The position numbers were made by a program, and so were the translations under genes. 45,944 nt of DNA. It comes from Helochares maculicollis. Lineage: Eukaryota; Arthropoda; Insecta; Coleoptera; Hydrophilidae. Within the stretch, counting starts at the first letter, position 1, and every line of letters begins with the position of its first letter. The stretch spans positions 1 through 45,944 of the forward strand of contig JAWQRO010000257.1 in assembly GCA_033557835.1 (NCBI GenBank). The letters are read 5' to 3'. Below, in pieces: positions 1 through 11,330 of the stretch. The notes beneath the pieces are model-generated. The model saw only the letters and a program-made list of their open reading frames with translations. It was not told the DNA's origin and ran no database searches.

Positions 1-398
1 TGTGTATAAATATATATATATATAAATATATAATTTTGTAAAACTCAAAACAAAGTAATAATTTTTCATCCTTGAAACCAATCAAGTTGGTTGTCGCAAT
101 GCTGCGTTTGCGTTGGCGTTTTGAACTAACGCCAAGCAAATATCTCATTTACGCATCGTCACGCACCCCAATGCACTTTATTCTATTTCCGTAAGTAAAG
201 TATAGCTCTATTGCAGCTCTAGGATTATAAAAGTCGTCGGGAAATTCACGCTTAATACCCTTTATGATGTGGGGATAGTTGATTAATGCACTTTCCTGCA
301 GTAGCAAATTCGTTTGATTCTGGTTCAAATAAGATGAAATATGAGCGAGCTTTATTTATAACACATGAAAACAACTCATATGCTCGAAATTTTTGGAG
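1..398. other. Intronic sequence upstream of the GBD exon
   Basis: AT-rich sequence opening with an impure TA run (about 10-32). I see no exon or element in it. It should be the 3' end of the intron before the 399-607 exon. A stop at 366-368 in the frame of that exon limits how far the exon can extend leftwards, and the AG at 397-398 is the only AG between that stop and the coding block. Confidence 0.5.
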
Positions 399-607
399 GT
401 GTGCCCTGATCTTATTTTAAAGTGGTTTTGCCATCATATTATTTGGGTTAGTCAGTCAGGTGGTGATTATCTCAAGCCCAGGGTGCTCCAATGCGAGGCT
501 AATCTTTCGAAAGTGATCAAAGACGAATTCGACAACCAACGATTTGAAAACGAAGTGCATCCTTTCAATATGGGATATCTACTTAACGACTTCTATGCAT
601 GCGACAG
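399..607 (+). CDS. Fhos: Fhos, long-isoform exon: C-terminal half of the GTPase-binding domain
   Basis: Candidate internal coding exon of the FHOD-type formin Fhos. After an acceptor AG at 397-398 it reads 69 complete codons plus two bases and ends at AG|GTAGCC (donor 608-609), phase 2. Joined to the exon at 28883 it makes AGC (Ser). The junction then reads YLLNDFYACDS-KKNSIVLRTQ, which lines up with the FHOD1 stretch EMLEGFYEEISKGRKPTL that precedes the same LRTQLSVRV. Further upstream, WVSQSGGDYLKP resembles FHOD1 QVSPSGYYLDTE. In the family this region is the ubiquitin-like GTPase-binding domain, which sits before the FH3/DID domain and takes part in activation. The polypyrimidine tract is weak, so the left end is uncertain; other AGs at 450-451, 454-455 and 458-459 would give a shorter exon. 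The preceding exons are outside the window. Confidence 0.65.
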
Positions 608-3600
608 GTAGCCTTCTTGAATTAACCTATATTCTTTTAATCAGAATTCTGCGCAGAAACCATGATGTGTTTTTAATTTATTTGAGCAACTTGCACCTAT
701 GATGTCATTATTGTAATGAACGAGTTGAATTACCATTAGAGAAAGCAAGTAATTTAAATTCGTGATGATTAGGGGTAACCCGAAACTTCTTTACGCTTCT
801 CAGCAGTCAAACTAATTCACAAGAAAAATATTTGTTTACTAGCAGACTTAACTAATTTGCAAGCTTCGCATTAATATCAATAATTTTACAAAAGAGAACA
901 TATACTTATTTGATTGCTTCATAAGCTGCCGAGCACCAACCAAAATTACTCCTTTACCTATAGATGTGAGTAGAAGTTCAAATTAAGACCGACTTACTTC
1001 AGCAACTGTTTTATAAACAAACAGTTGTATGTATACAAATAAAAGGCTGTATGGGTATGTAGGTAGACATGTCTGCAATACATTATCCCGTTCAATGTGC
1101 AAAATACGAAGAAATCACGATGTACATTGGAGTAGAAGTAGTAAGTATGCCCGTTTGAATTTTTCTGCATAGTCGATTTATTCAAATCAGCTTGAACGTG
1201 ATTCTAGAGCGTTTGTTTTTATTCCCATTCCCCGGAGCTAGAAGCGCATCTGAAATCGGTTCGAACCAGCTCCGCCTTCTAAAAGAACACTTTCCATCGA
1301 CTTATAAAATTCAAATTCCCGCAGTTTGTATTCTCGTGATCGCCGACATCTGTTTCTACAATTTTAAAAAATGCAACTTTATGTGTCACTGGGCTAATGT
1401 ATTCGAATTATCGGAAATCGACAGTGCGAGGACTCCGCTAAACATGCATTATATAGATGCGTGTCCTTCGCCCAGAGTCTGAAAACTGGCTATTGTTGTA
1501 CAACCTTGGAATATCTCTGTACATTTTAAATTTCAAATCACAAAGAAAACAATAACACCATAAAATTTGCAACGCCCGTATGTAAACTGCGACTAAGGTT
1601 CGTATGTAATTAAAATAAATTAGTTTTGGGAGCGCTAAATGCCTATTAATTCGACGCTGAAAGTCATGGACCATTTAATAATAATGTTAGTTGCAAAAAC
1701 AGCTTTGATATTAGTAAAGGTTCATTGCTAAATATGTAAATAAAATGATTATGGGTTCAACAGCTGCTATTCAATGAGTCGAAATAAATTTATGATTATA
1801 TGGCATTACCTAAACGTAAATTTAACTTAAGTTGAATGATTTCAGATTAGATATAAGCTGCGTTGGTGATATTGTTCAATGAATTTTCTAATCCTGCACT
1901 CATATACCTTATGTTAAAAAGACCAGCAATTTTTAAATAAAATTTCAGTACTTACAACAAACAAATCAATGTAATACTTAATTGCGGTCCAGCAAATCAA
2001 TACGAGAAGAGATATACCATTCAAGCAAAATTAAACGCTAGAAACAAAGAAATGAGACTATGAGCATGAACGAAAATACTGAAGGGCACAGAGAATTTGA
2101 TAAAAATAAGTTAGCAAATAAGTATATGAAGCAATGTAACAAAGATTACAGCAGACGAGGGAAAACAAACAACAAATGAACCTAAACAGGAATCTATAAA
2201 TAAACGAAAAACTCAGGAGCAAGAAACAAAGGAAAATGAACATAAAAATTAGATAAACGAAACGAAACGTGTTCGTCAAAGAAAGCCTAATTCCGAACTA
2301 GACTTTTAGTTAATGCATGTAACAAATAAACTAGGAAAGGATACAATAGATACGTAAGGAATATCTTTTCTGAAAAGAAATGAAATTTGCTCTAAAGGAA
2401 CTAAATAAATCAATGTGAATATTATAATAAACACACAGGCTCCCATAGAAAATGCCAAAGCCCACGAACATATCTACCAACAGCCAAATAAGTAAAAGAC
2501 GAAATATGACAGAAAAAGATTTGATTTTTCCAAATCGATATCTACAATCTTATTTTAACATAAGAATAAAATTAATCTACAATCTAATTCCAATTTTGCT
2601 TTCAATTAGAACCATCAATTTAATCTTACAGTCAAAGATAAAACAAAAATTAAGTTTATACATAAATAATTTATTTGAATATAGAATAAAAACCTATGCT
2701 TAAATCCGTAAGCCTGTCTTAATTTTTATAATATATTCATGACAAAATATATTGTCACTCATCTTTAATCGAACAGTATTATTGTGCTTTGACATGTTTC
2801 CTGATAAAACAGGATTTTTTAAGCCAAAGTGCGATATCTACTTAACAGTTTGGAATCTACACTTTCTATGAATGTGAAAATGTTTTAAAAATCAACACAT
2901 TTTAACACGCCAAAATCGATGGTTTTTTTGTAGTAAAATACAAATATATATAAGATATGAATAAATACATTTGATTGTTTCTTCCTGAACTATACAAACT
3001 AGAAAACTAATACACGATTTTTCACGTGCATTGATCGTCCCTTTATCCTTTCGATTAACAAAAATGCATAAATGGTTGTGGAATCATGATGGCAATACCT
3101 TCTCGTTATGTTCTATAATATAGGTGAATCCAATAATACACTTACATTAATTAGGAATTTTAGAAGCTATTTCAATTATCACAAATAAAAAGAATAGCTC
3201 AGTAGTCGGTGTAAGCTTGGCATTAGAAAATCTAAAACTGTATTCAAATGTGTTCTCTGTTAAAAAAGGAATTTGAAATGTTTTGTTATAAACAATTGTA
3301 AATAATATAAAAATGTAGACGGCATCATCTAATTGTATGATTTTTTTTCAGGTAAGTCTCCAAAAAACTGCGTTTTTCTACATGAAGTTACAGCACCCGT
3401 TCTTATAGGCTTACAATCTACAATACAAGTATAATTTGCTCACATTTTCCGTTAAGGTAAAACTCGTGATCCTGATACATCATTTAAACAAATAGCTCCA
3501 GCATCAATATTAACAACAATGCCTCAATTTTCCGTGAAATGAACAAGCAATTTATACATTTTTACACACTTTGCGCTGATCTTTAAGAGCGTTTAGGGCA

Positions 3601-6600
3601 AAATAAGTGGCTATTTCGTGCCAGTGTGTCGCGTAATTTGTTCAAAAAACAGTTACTTGAATGTGTATTATGGCAGATGCTCTGTCGTTTTTTTTTGTAC
3701 CGCAAAAAAATAGCGACGGATCTCAGCCACGGAGGTTCATTAACGTGACTACCTCTCAAAATTAGTCAGATCATTACACAAATATACCGGTTCGCTTGGT
3801 CTATCCATATACCTATGCACACCATCGTATATGTGGCTTAGCCCATCTAGCTGCTCTGTTGCAGTGAAATCGGGTCATTGCACATAATTATGTAACTTGC
3901 TGCGTTCTCATTAAGGTAATTTTATTCTCTGCAAAAATAGGTCTGCTGAGAATTAGGTGTACTGTAAAAAATCAAAACGTTGCATGCGGTTGAACAAATT
4001 TTAAAAATTCGTGCCTCGCAATTTACCTGCGTACATACATCACGACTTGCTTGTATTTATTTAAAGCAGTAAATTTTCGATATCAGAAACGAGACGCAAG
4101 CTTAGAGATAAACGATTTAAAATTGTTTATTACGCGAGCACCATTTTCGAGATGTTATTCCATTTTTCATCAGAATTACCGTAACATAATTTAAAGCGCC
4201 TATTACAAAACTAACGCGTCCATTTTAAAACTAACGTATTTTAAAGTAGTGTATTTTTAAACTGGAGTATTTTACTGCTATAGATACCTACAATACGTCG
4301 TTTTTCCCAAAGTAAATTTAGATCTTGTTAATAACCCGTAATGGTGACTTTAATGACCCGCTTTGGGATACAACTACAATTTGTAAATGAAAAATCGTAA
4401 ACAAAGACAACTGTAAAAAAATCATTAAGTACAAACAAGGGAAATCTAGCAAAGACAATGGTGGAAGAAGAACATACAAAGAGCGTACAAAAACATTGCT
4501 AGCATTAATTACAATTAACAGATGATCTGAAAGAGTAGGAAAACAGTTAACCATATCCTTAGAGTGCAGTCGCCTAGGCTCTTTAAAAAAAAACCGATCC
4601 TTTCCCCGTAGTTCATTTGCATTCACCTGACTACCAGATAAATTATCGCTATATTAGTTACATTTGCATTTCTATTCTGGACGATTTAACTAAGCTTGTT
4701 TTCTGTGCTCAATTTGCGTGTGTGCGTTTTGAAACGAATATACGACTAACCAGACCACAGTTATCTCTATTACAATGAAATAAATACATTCGTAAATACA
4801 TTAATTGGTTTTAGCTCAGGGCATCATCTTTCATTTACATGATTTCTTTGCAATCAAGGGTTTGATGGTTTATTCTTTGACTACGCGAACCAATCATAAA
4901 GTTTTTGTTGAAGTGATAATTTTTTTTATTTATGGCAGAAATTATTTTCACATTCTGGCATTTATAAAGAGGATGTTTTGTTTTCATTGTTATGTTATAG
5001 AGCAAAAGGTAGATTTTGGAATAATTTGCATTACTTGAGGTTTAAACTTAAACATCTTTTTCTCGTGTTTGTGGCTACTTTGTTTTAGGCATATAACCTT
5101 TTCAATCTCCATCCTCTTGCCTATTAGTGATTCATTCCTTCTTTTCGGGGACGACCATGCTTCTTTGTCATCGAGGTGGTTTCTCCTTGGCAGTTTTCGC
5201 ATCGCTTTCGTCAATTCTGGCGAAGTACCTTCATTTGTTTGTTTCTAGCAGTCTTTCGTTATTTTTCGTTCTATTGAGCAAAAGATGTTTGATTTCCCAC
5301 GAATTTAAATACAAGAATTATAGAATTTATTTCAGATTATACGGTGAAATATGGGATCTTGCATTAATTTCGTCAGCTATCGCCCTAGACTTTGTCCCCA
5401 CGCGTTTTAAAAAGTCGTTAGAAATAGCTTCTTGTCCCATACTATTTCTATTCTTCAACTTCTAGCTGATTTGTTGATTGTCAGACATTTGAACTTTAAA
5501 AATGTCATTTATTACTACAATTTGTGTATTTATTGTTTAATATAAATCAGTTATTCAATCCAGGTTTCCGGGAGAATTCGGTTTGTTTCAATAAACATTT
5601 TAATGCCTTTCCTTTGTGGTTTGTTTAATTGTCATATTTGTTTCTAATAATTATTAGCAATCGCATTTCATTGTTTTCATGAAAACGTCTCCATTTTGTA
5701 CTGGTTTTACTAAAATTTTTGTAGCATTTCTATTTAATTCTTGTACCTAGTACTTCCGATTCGACAATTTTTATGTTTTCATAGAGTTCTACAATACCCG
5801 TGCACATAAATTAGTGTTACGTCTGCGTTGTGATTTAGATTACATCATGAAAAACTAATGCATAATAATAATTTTTTCTACCTTCCTCATTTTTTCGGAG
5901 TTGAGCTACTTAGTCTACCCGTGAGTGTATCAAAAAGACATGTACATTGATACAAATTAACATTTATTGGTTGCACACCAGTCAGTTCAACAATTTCTCA
6001 TTTTCCGAATCCAGTGGATAAACAATTGATTCTATAAAAGTAGTTTTAAAAGCATGATATTTATATCTTAACAACTAACATTACACTTGCATATCTATTA
6101 ATTGTCACTAGAATGACTTTTAAAAATAATTACTACAAATAACATACTTTTCAACCTTCATTTGCATCGATATTGTTTCGCATGGTGACTTTTAGAACGG
6201 AAGATTTTTCAATTAAAAATGCCCTTTATTAATTAAAATAATATGTATCGCCTACAAATGCATATTTACATTGATAAAGTTAATAGAAATACCACACATG
6301 CACTTATTAGTGAAATATTTCAATTCCTTTAATGGACGTTATAAATTAAAGCTGCAACAACAATAGAGTGTAATAAAGTAGTTCTTGACTATTGTATATA
6401 AATATATGCAAACTTGAATCTAGACTAGGTCAATATTTATTACTAGGGAAAAACCTCGTTTCCCTCTCAAAAGTAATTGCATGTGTATTATTATTCAACA
6501 TTATGTACCAAAAGGCCGACAACGGTTGGCTACTCAGTTCAGTAGGTTTCTATGGCCAGATGTTCAATCCTATTGAAATGTTCTTCACTACAGATGCTCA

Positions 6601-8167
6601 TGTACAATACTCATAAAGGGATTTATGCTTTGCTCGTGCGAATTAAAGTTGCTGATTAGCTGACTGCGTCTCATGAAAGATATGGGTGAGAGCGTGTCTG
6701 TTCTATTTACATAGCATTTACTGTTTTTTGATTTCTAGGATTTTCTGCAAGAAAACCAGAATTTCTCATGGTCATGATTTATACTCGATTGATAATAACA
6801 CTTATGAATGTTTTCAATTGGTTTAGTTGCAACTGTAGGTTCTATCGGACTTTGAAATGACAGCAATAAATCACTTGAATTATATTTTTTAGTTGCTGTA
6901 ACTGTAAACACATAATACAAGTAAACAGATTCCATGAGACAATCGACCTAGATATTTACATCGCGCTTTAAATTTAAATCTCAATAATAATAATATTTAT
7001 TGACGAAAAAATTTATGGAAAAACATTAAACAAAGACTGTTTTGTTCATTATACATGTATGTAGAAAGATCTGCGAAATTAAAATCATTATGTAGTCACG
7101 AAAATGAAAAACGGATCAAATCTTGCCTGTGTAGAACTTTAATCATTTAAATTAAATAATTGTTAATTGCGCCATTCTGAAAGTGTTTCTAATTTTCTCA
7201 TTACGCCAGCAAGATATAATTTAGTATATTATTTATTCTGTAAATAAGTTTATTTGTGAGAATTGTCAAGAAAACATGTAATACACACGTTGCTACACGT
7301 GTTACCAAAATGAGAAAAATGAGTCGATTAGTTTTAATGTTTAATGGGCCTAGTGAGAGGTATACAAGAGAAAAAGGAAAATATAGTAAATTTAAAGCCA
7401 ATTGCTTAGAACATGGAGAGAATCTATAAAATACTAAGAATTTCAAGATGAATACGAAATGTTTTGGTTTAAATCCTACCAATTTTGCTTTTAAGTGCCA
7501 TTATTGTATATAATAGTGTATCTCGTAAAACTATTTAAGTTACTTAAAACTGTGTGACATTTTAATATGTTTTAGTTAAATAGCAATGTTCTAAATAATA
7601 TAAATGATCAAAGCAATCATTTACGATGATTCAAAGGGCAACTGATGATACAGTAGCAAAAAGTTTTATTAATAAAATATACCTTCGGGGTCAAAACTAA
7701 TTAACAAAATTTCAACTATACGAGAATGTAAGGCTAGTCATAGAAAATAACTACTCACAGTTTAATCTGTTGTATATGTAGAAATTGAAATGTTATGGCC
7801 TATAAAACATCATAAAGCGTTCGGAAGTCAGCAAAACTGCCTAATTATACCGGCTTAAGAATAATAAAATGTAAGATTTTTGTTTCATTTTGTTTTCATA
7901 AATAGAAGGCTTTATTTATAATCCAAAAGTCGGGTGCCCCATAAATAATCCAAGGGAAGATGTAAAACTATCCAAATATGACTCCCAATCGTAAATTTCG
8001 TCAAAGCAGCACCACTAATTGTCAAACAATGTACGGCCTCATAAATAAACGAATCCATAAATAATTTTCGATTTGGGTTAAATCGCCGATGTTTATTAGG
8101 GGCATATCTTTAATATTTACGATATCACTCCAGCGTAGAATCTGACCAAATTAGGAGCCATAGAGAT
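608..8167 (+). other. Fhos long intron, first part: no gene seen
   Basis: About 7.5 kb of AT-rich intronic sequence starting at the GTAGCC donor. Open frames are short and have neither family resemblance nor phase-compatible splice sites. The least AT-rich is 1192-1485 (+, 97 codons, no ATG start), treated as a finding. I recognise no transposon ends, tRNA or conserved exon here. Confidence 0.5.
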
Positions 8168-8297
8168 CTTCACCATTTAATCTTCATTGCCTTCACCATA
8201 AAATCTCCATTGCGTTCACTATAAAATCCCCATAACCACTAAATCTCTGTATCGCCCATTAAATATTCTTTGTCTTCAACATTAAATCTTCATTGTC
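8168..8297. repeat. Degenerate 23-bp tandem repeat (minisatellite), about six units
   Basis: Consecutive units share the core TTCAcCATwAAATCTyCATTGC. Units lie at 8168-8190, 8191-8213 and 8214-8236 (23 bp each), then two shortened 19-bp units at 8237-8255 and 8256-8274, and a final 23-bp unit at 8275-8297. Units 1 and 2 differ at only a few positions, while the 19-bp units are the most diverged. The array is intronic and has no evident coding sense. Confidence 0.8.
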
Positions 8298-10708
8298 AAC
8301 CAGTAATTTCCGCAAATGAAAGATCAAAGAGAAACGAGAAGGTGCAGAGGTGTTATTAATGAGAATTCCGCGCATGTCGGCAATTAACAAAACCAACTTG
8401 AAAGTCGAAGAAAGAAGCTGAATACTTCTTTCGGTATACGACAACTGATCTAAGGTCTCGCGATATAAGAAGTCATCGAGGCAATTGGAGCATCAGCGAG
8501 TTTTATTGCTGCGAAGAAGATAGAGAAGAGAAAATCGCAAAATGCGATTTAACATGCACTTCGCGACTCCCAGGAAACTCGTCAGTGAAATATTGATTAC
8601 TGTTTTGGCATACTTTTCACCATTTTTTGTTCTATCGCATGCCCAACGGTGCATAAAACATAAACGCAATTTATCATTTCATTTGCATGGAGATTGTAAA
8701 ACAAATTGCCGCTGGTAAGGTGAACTATGCAAGTAAAGCGATTGCACGAGTGTTGTAAACGTTATACTTAGAGAACTTGTTCTTCAGACTTCCACATGCA
8801 AATTAATCAGAAATTAGGGATGAAACTTGCATTCTTAAGATTTGCACGTTGCATGGATTCTTATATGTACAGAAAACAAACCCTACATCTCTATTCTTCT
8901 AGGTAATTTAATGTAATGCTGTTCTTCAAAAAATACTAGCAATTCGTAGCTTCGTTCGTGTGCACTTCAATATCTTAATATTTACCATAATTTAGTTGAA
9001 GTACTTAAACAATACTATTTTCTTAGTAAATAATTTATTTAGAAAATGTTGTAGGATTTTAAATTAGAAACTACGAAAGACAATAATTTCTATATTTTTA
9101 TCTAGCAATGATATGGCAAATTTACATGCATCTCTGGTTTTTAATTTTTTAGTCGACTCATTTACGTATTTGCAATGTGAATTTCTAAAAAAATAATTTT
9201 TATTAATACAATTAATTTAGCTACAGAATAGTATTTCATAAAATAAAGCATTTGATATTTTTTTTGTTTCTAAGCCGTTGGAAAGTATATTGTTAAACTT
9301 TTGCTTGTAAAATAGAAACAGAAACAAATTGAAGGAATTTTACAGTTTTCTTTAACGAGTTGCTTCCTTAGTACGTTCTTTTTCATAAATTGATATAATT
9401 CTTTTTGGGTTGGCACTGATGTAAGTTGAAATGCATAGAAATTATGAAAATCCTTGTTTAAATAATTGCTCACACAAAAGATACACACATACTTTTATCA
9501 TTCATCATGATAAAATTCACCTTCTTTGCAATTGTAAAACGTTAATACAGATGTGTGTACAAATGTGTACGCTTTTAACTCATTGTTTGGAGTGTTAGTT
9601 AAAACAACAAATTATATGCAGTTAATCTAGAGTTTGGCTACGTACTTGATATAAAAATTAAAAAACAATAAATACATCAACTGTATTGTAGCCCTGTTTG
9701 AAAAATGTCCAACCTATATTTACTAAATGCGTTTCCTATTCAATATTTTTAACTTGTTTTTGAAGGTTTTTATACAACTTATATTCGTTTGAAGCCCTTT
9801 GCATCGAAAAGAAGATATAACTACGATACGTAGTAGCAAAGGTGCAGGACAAGATTTCAATTACGCTCAGAAAATTGTACGCAGTATACATATATAATCT
9901 CTGTACTCAAACCTTCCAAAATAGGTTGTTTGATCTTAGTGCAAGTCAAATTTGTACGCAATACTTTGTGCCAAAAATAAAAATTGCGTGGGCGAAATAA
10001 GTCGGAAATCCAATGCATTGTCCTATTATGTTGCCGCCTACAACTTCAGTTTTCAAATGTTGAAGAAATGCCATATTATTACATTGGCATTGAACCCATT
10101 TTAACTATCATAACAGAATTTAAAGGTCGGAAATGTAAACTTGGAATGTTCTCTTAGACTTAGTATTTTTTAGTAGCTTAGCAAAGCTTTTTTAATTGAA
10201 TTACAACTTTTGTTGTAGAATCTTATTTGCAGGCAATATCAATGCCCAAAATTTGGTCAATGAAAACGCTTATCTTGACGCAAGTGTACGTTTAGAATTC
10301 ACAGTTATTTTGTACATTTTTATATTTACAGTCTTTTTATATATGATGTGTAAAATTTATGAAACAACAAATTCTGATTTTTATTGTTTTTAAAATTCTA
10401 GACGAATATTTTTCTAAAATTATTAGACTTTACATTCCTCTACATTTTGACTTAGACTTTGATTCTTCCGCAGCTTAGAAATTTCTAGAGTTTGACTGAT
10501 GTATTTACATTTTGTGTTCCTGAAATTTCAGAATTTTAAGGTTTTGCTTGAAGGTGCTTAAAGATGGTTTAAACATTGCTTTGTTCTTCACTAGTATTTT
10601 ATATTTTAGTATTTGTTTATGATATATGCAAACATTATACTTCCCCACAGAGATTAGTAAATTGGTGTAGAATATCATTTTGAACATAGTGGCAATGACA
10701 ATCGATTT
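8298..10708 (+). other. Fhos long intron, second part: no gene seen
   Basis: AT-rich intronic sequence without a supported exon, RNA gene or complete mobile element. Short open frames on both strands (for example 9270-9488 minus and 10196-10393 plus) are low-complexity in composition and lack any motif I recognise. Confidence 0.45.
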
Positions 10709-10709
10709 T

Positions 10710-11330
10710 TACAAAGTATTGACTACTAAATGCCTTTTTATAAAACCATTCGGCAATACATCAATTGCAGAGTATCTCCGAAATTTTTTTGGATTATATA
10801 TAAATCCGGAGAAATGCCAACTTAAAGTGTTTATATTGCCATAAATTAGTGATATGTCACATCTTTTAAATTCAGACAAATAAGTCACTTGGCTTAGCAA
10901 AGATGAACCCGTTAAATACTTAGGACTCGAAATTAACGACATTAACGAGGAAGTATCACGTAAATATCAAACTAAAAGAGGCAGGTTACAACTATTGTAC
11001 CAATTGATAAACAGAAATACTCCGTTAAAATAACATTGTGTGCTTCTACTGTACAAATCTCTATTAAGATCAATAGTCACTTATGGTGTGCTACCAAAAC
11101 CAATTTTAAAAAGCTACAAGTGTTTCAAAATATTGCTAAGAATTGTCACTAACTATGCATGGTACGAAAAAAACGAACAAATTCATCAAGAAATGGGAAT
11201 GGCAAAAATTTGGAAAGAAATTAGCCAGCAATTTTAATACAAGAATTGACGTAGAAACAAAGACTGCCACAAGATTTAAACGTTGAACAACTAAAATTCT
11301 AGGGAAAACCAAGTCCCTTTAATTAGTAAT
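10710..11330 (+). mobile_element. Decayed jockey-like non-LTR retrotransposon (reverse transcriptase C-terminal part)
   Basis: One frame, interrupted by a few stops, reads like the end of a jockey-clade LINE reverse transcriptase. The landmarks occur in the expected order: INPEKCQLKVF (about 10799-10831), the VKYLGLEIND block (about 10910-10940), then a YQTKRGRLQLLYQLINRN stretch, LLLYKSLLRSIVTYGV (about 11041-11088), and a tail with AWYEKNEQIHQ (about 11156-11190). Family members carry NxEKxxxxxF, VKYLG and LLYKxxLRPxxxYG at these places. Stops at the 10843 region, 10891, 11032 and 11235, and the absence of the catalytic YxDD part and of ORF1, show a 5'-truncated dead copy. Its orientation is the same as the host gene. 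Confidence 0.82.

Noticed and set aside
1258..1275. GGTTCGAACC-like sequence resembling the B box of a tRNA gene
   Set aside because: No acceptor stem, A box or anticodon arm can be folded around it.
2452..2703. 83-codon frame MPKPTNISTN...
   Set aside because: Rich in Ile, Lys, Asn and Leu as expected from AT-rich DNA by chance; no domain, no splice context.
4318..5465. Open frames on both strands (4318-4626 minus, 4805-5038 plus, 4990-5214 minus, 5127-5465 plus), including a TKKHGRPRKEG stretch like an AT-hook in a minus-strand frame
   Set aside because: Frames are short, AT-biased or hydrophobic by composition, interrupted by stops, and without splice sites in a compatible phase. A single AT-hook-like motif is weak evidence.
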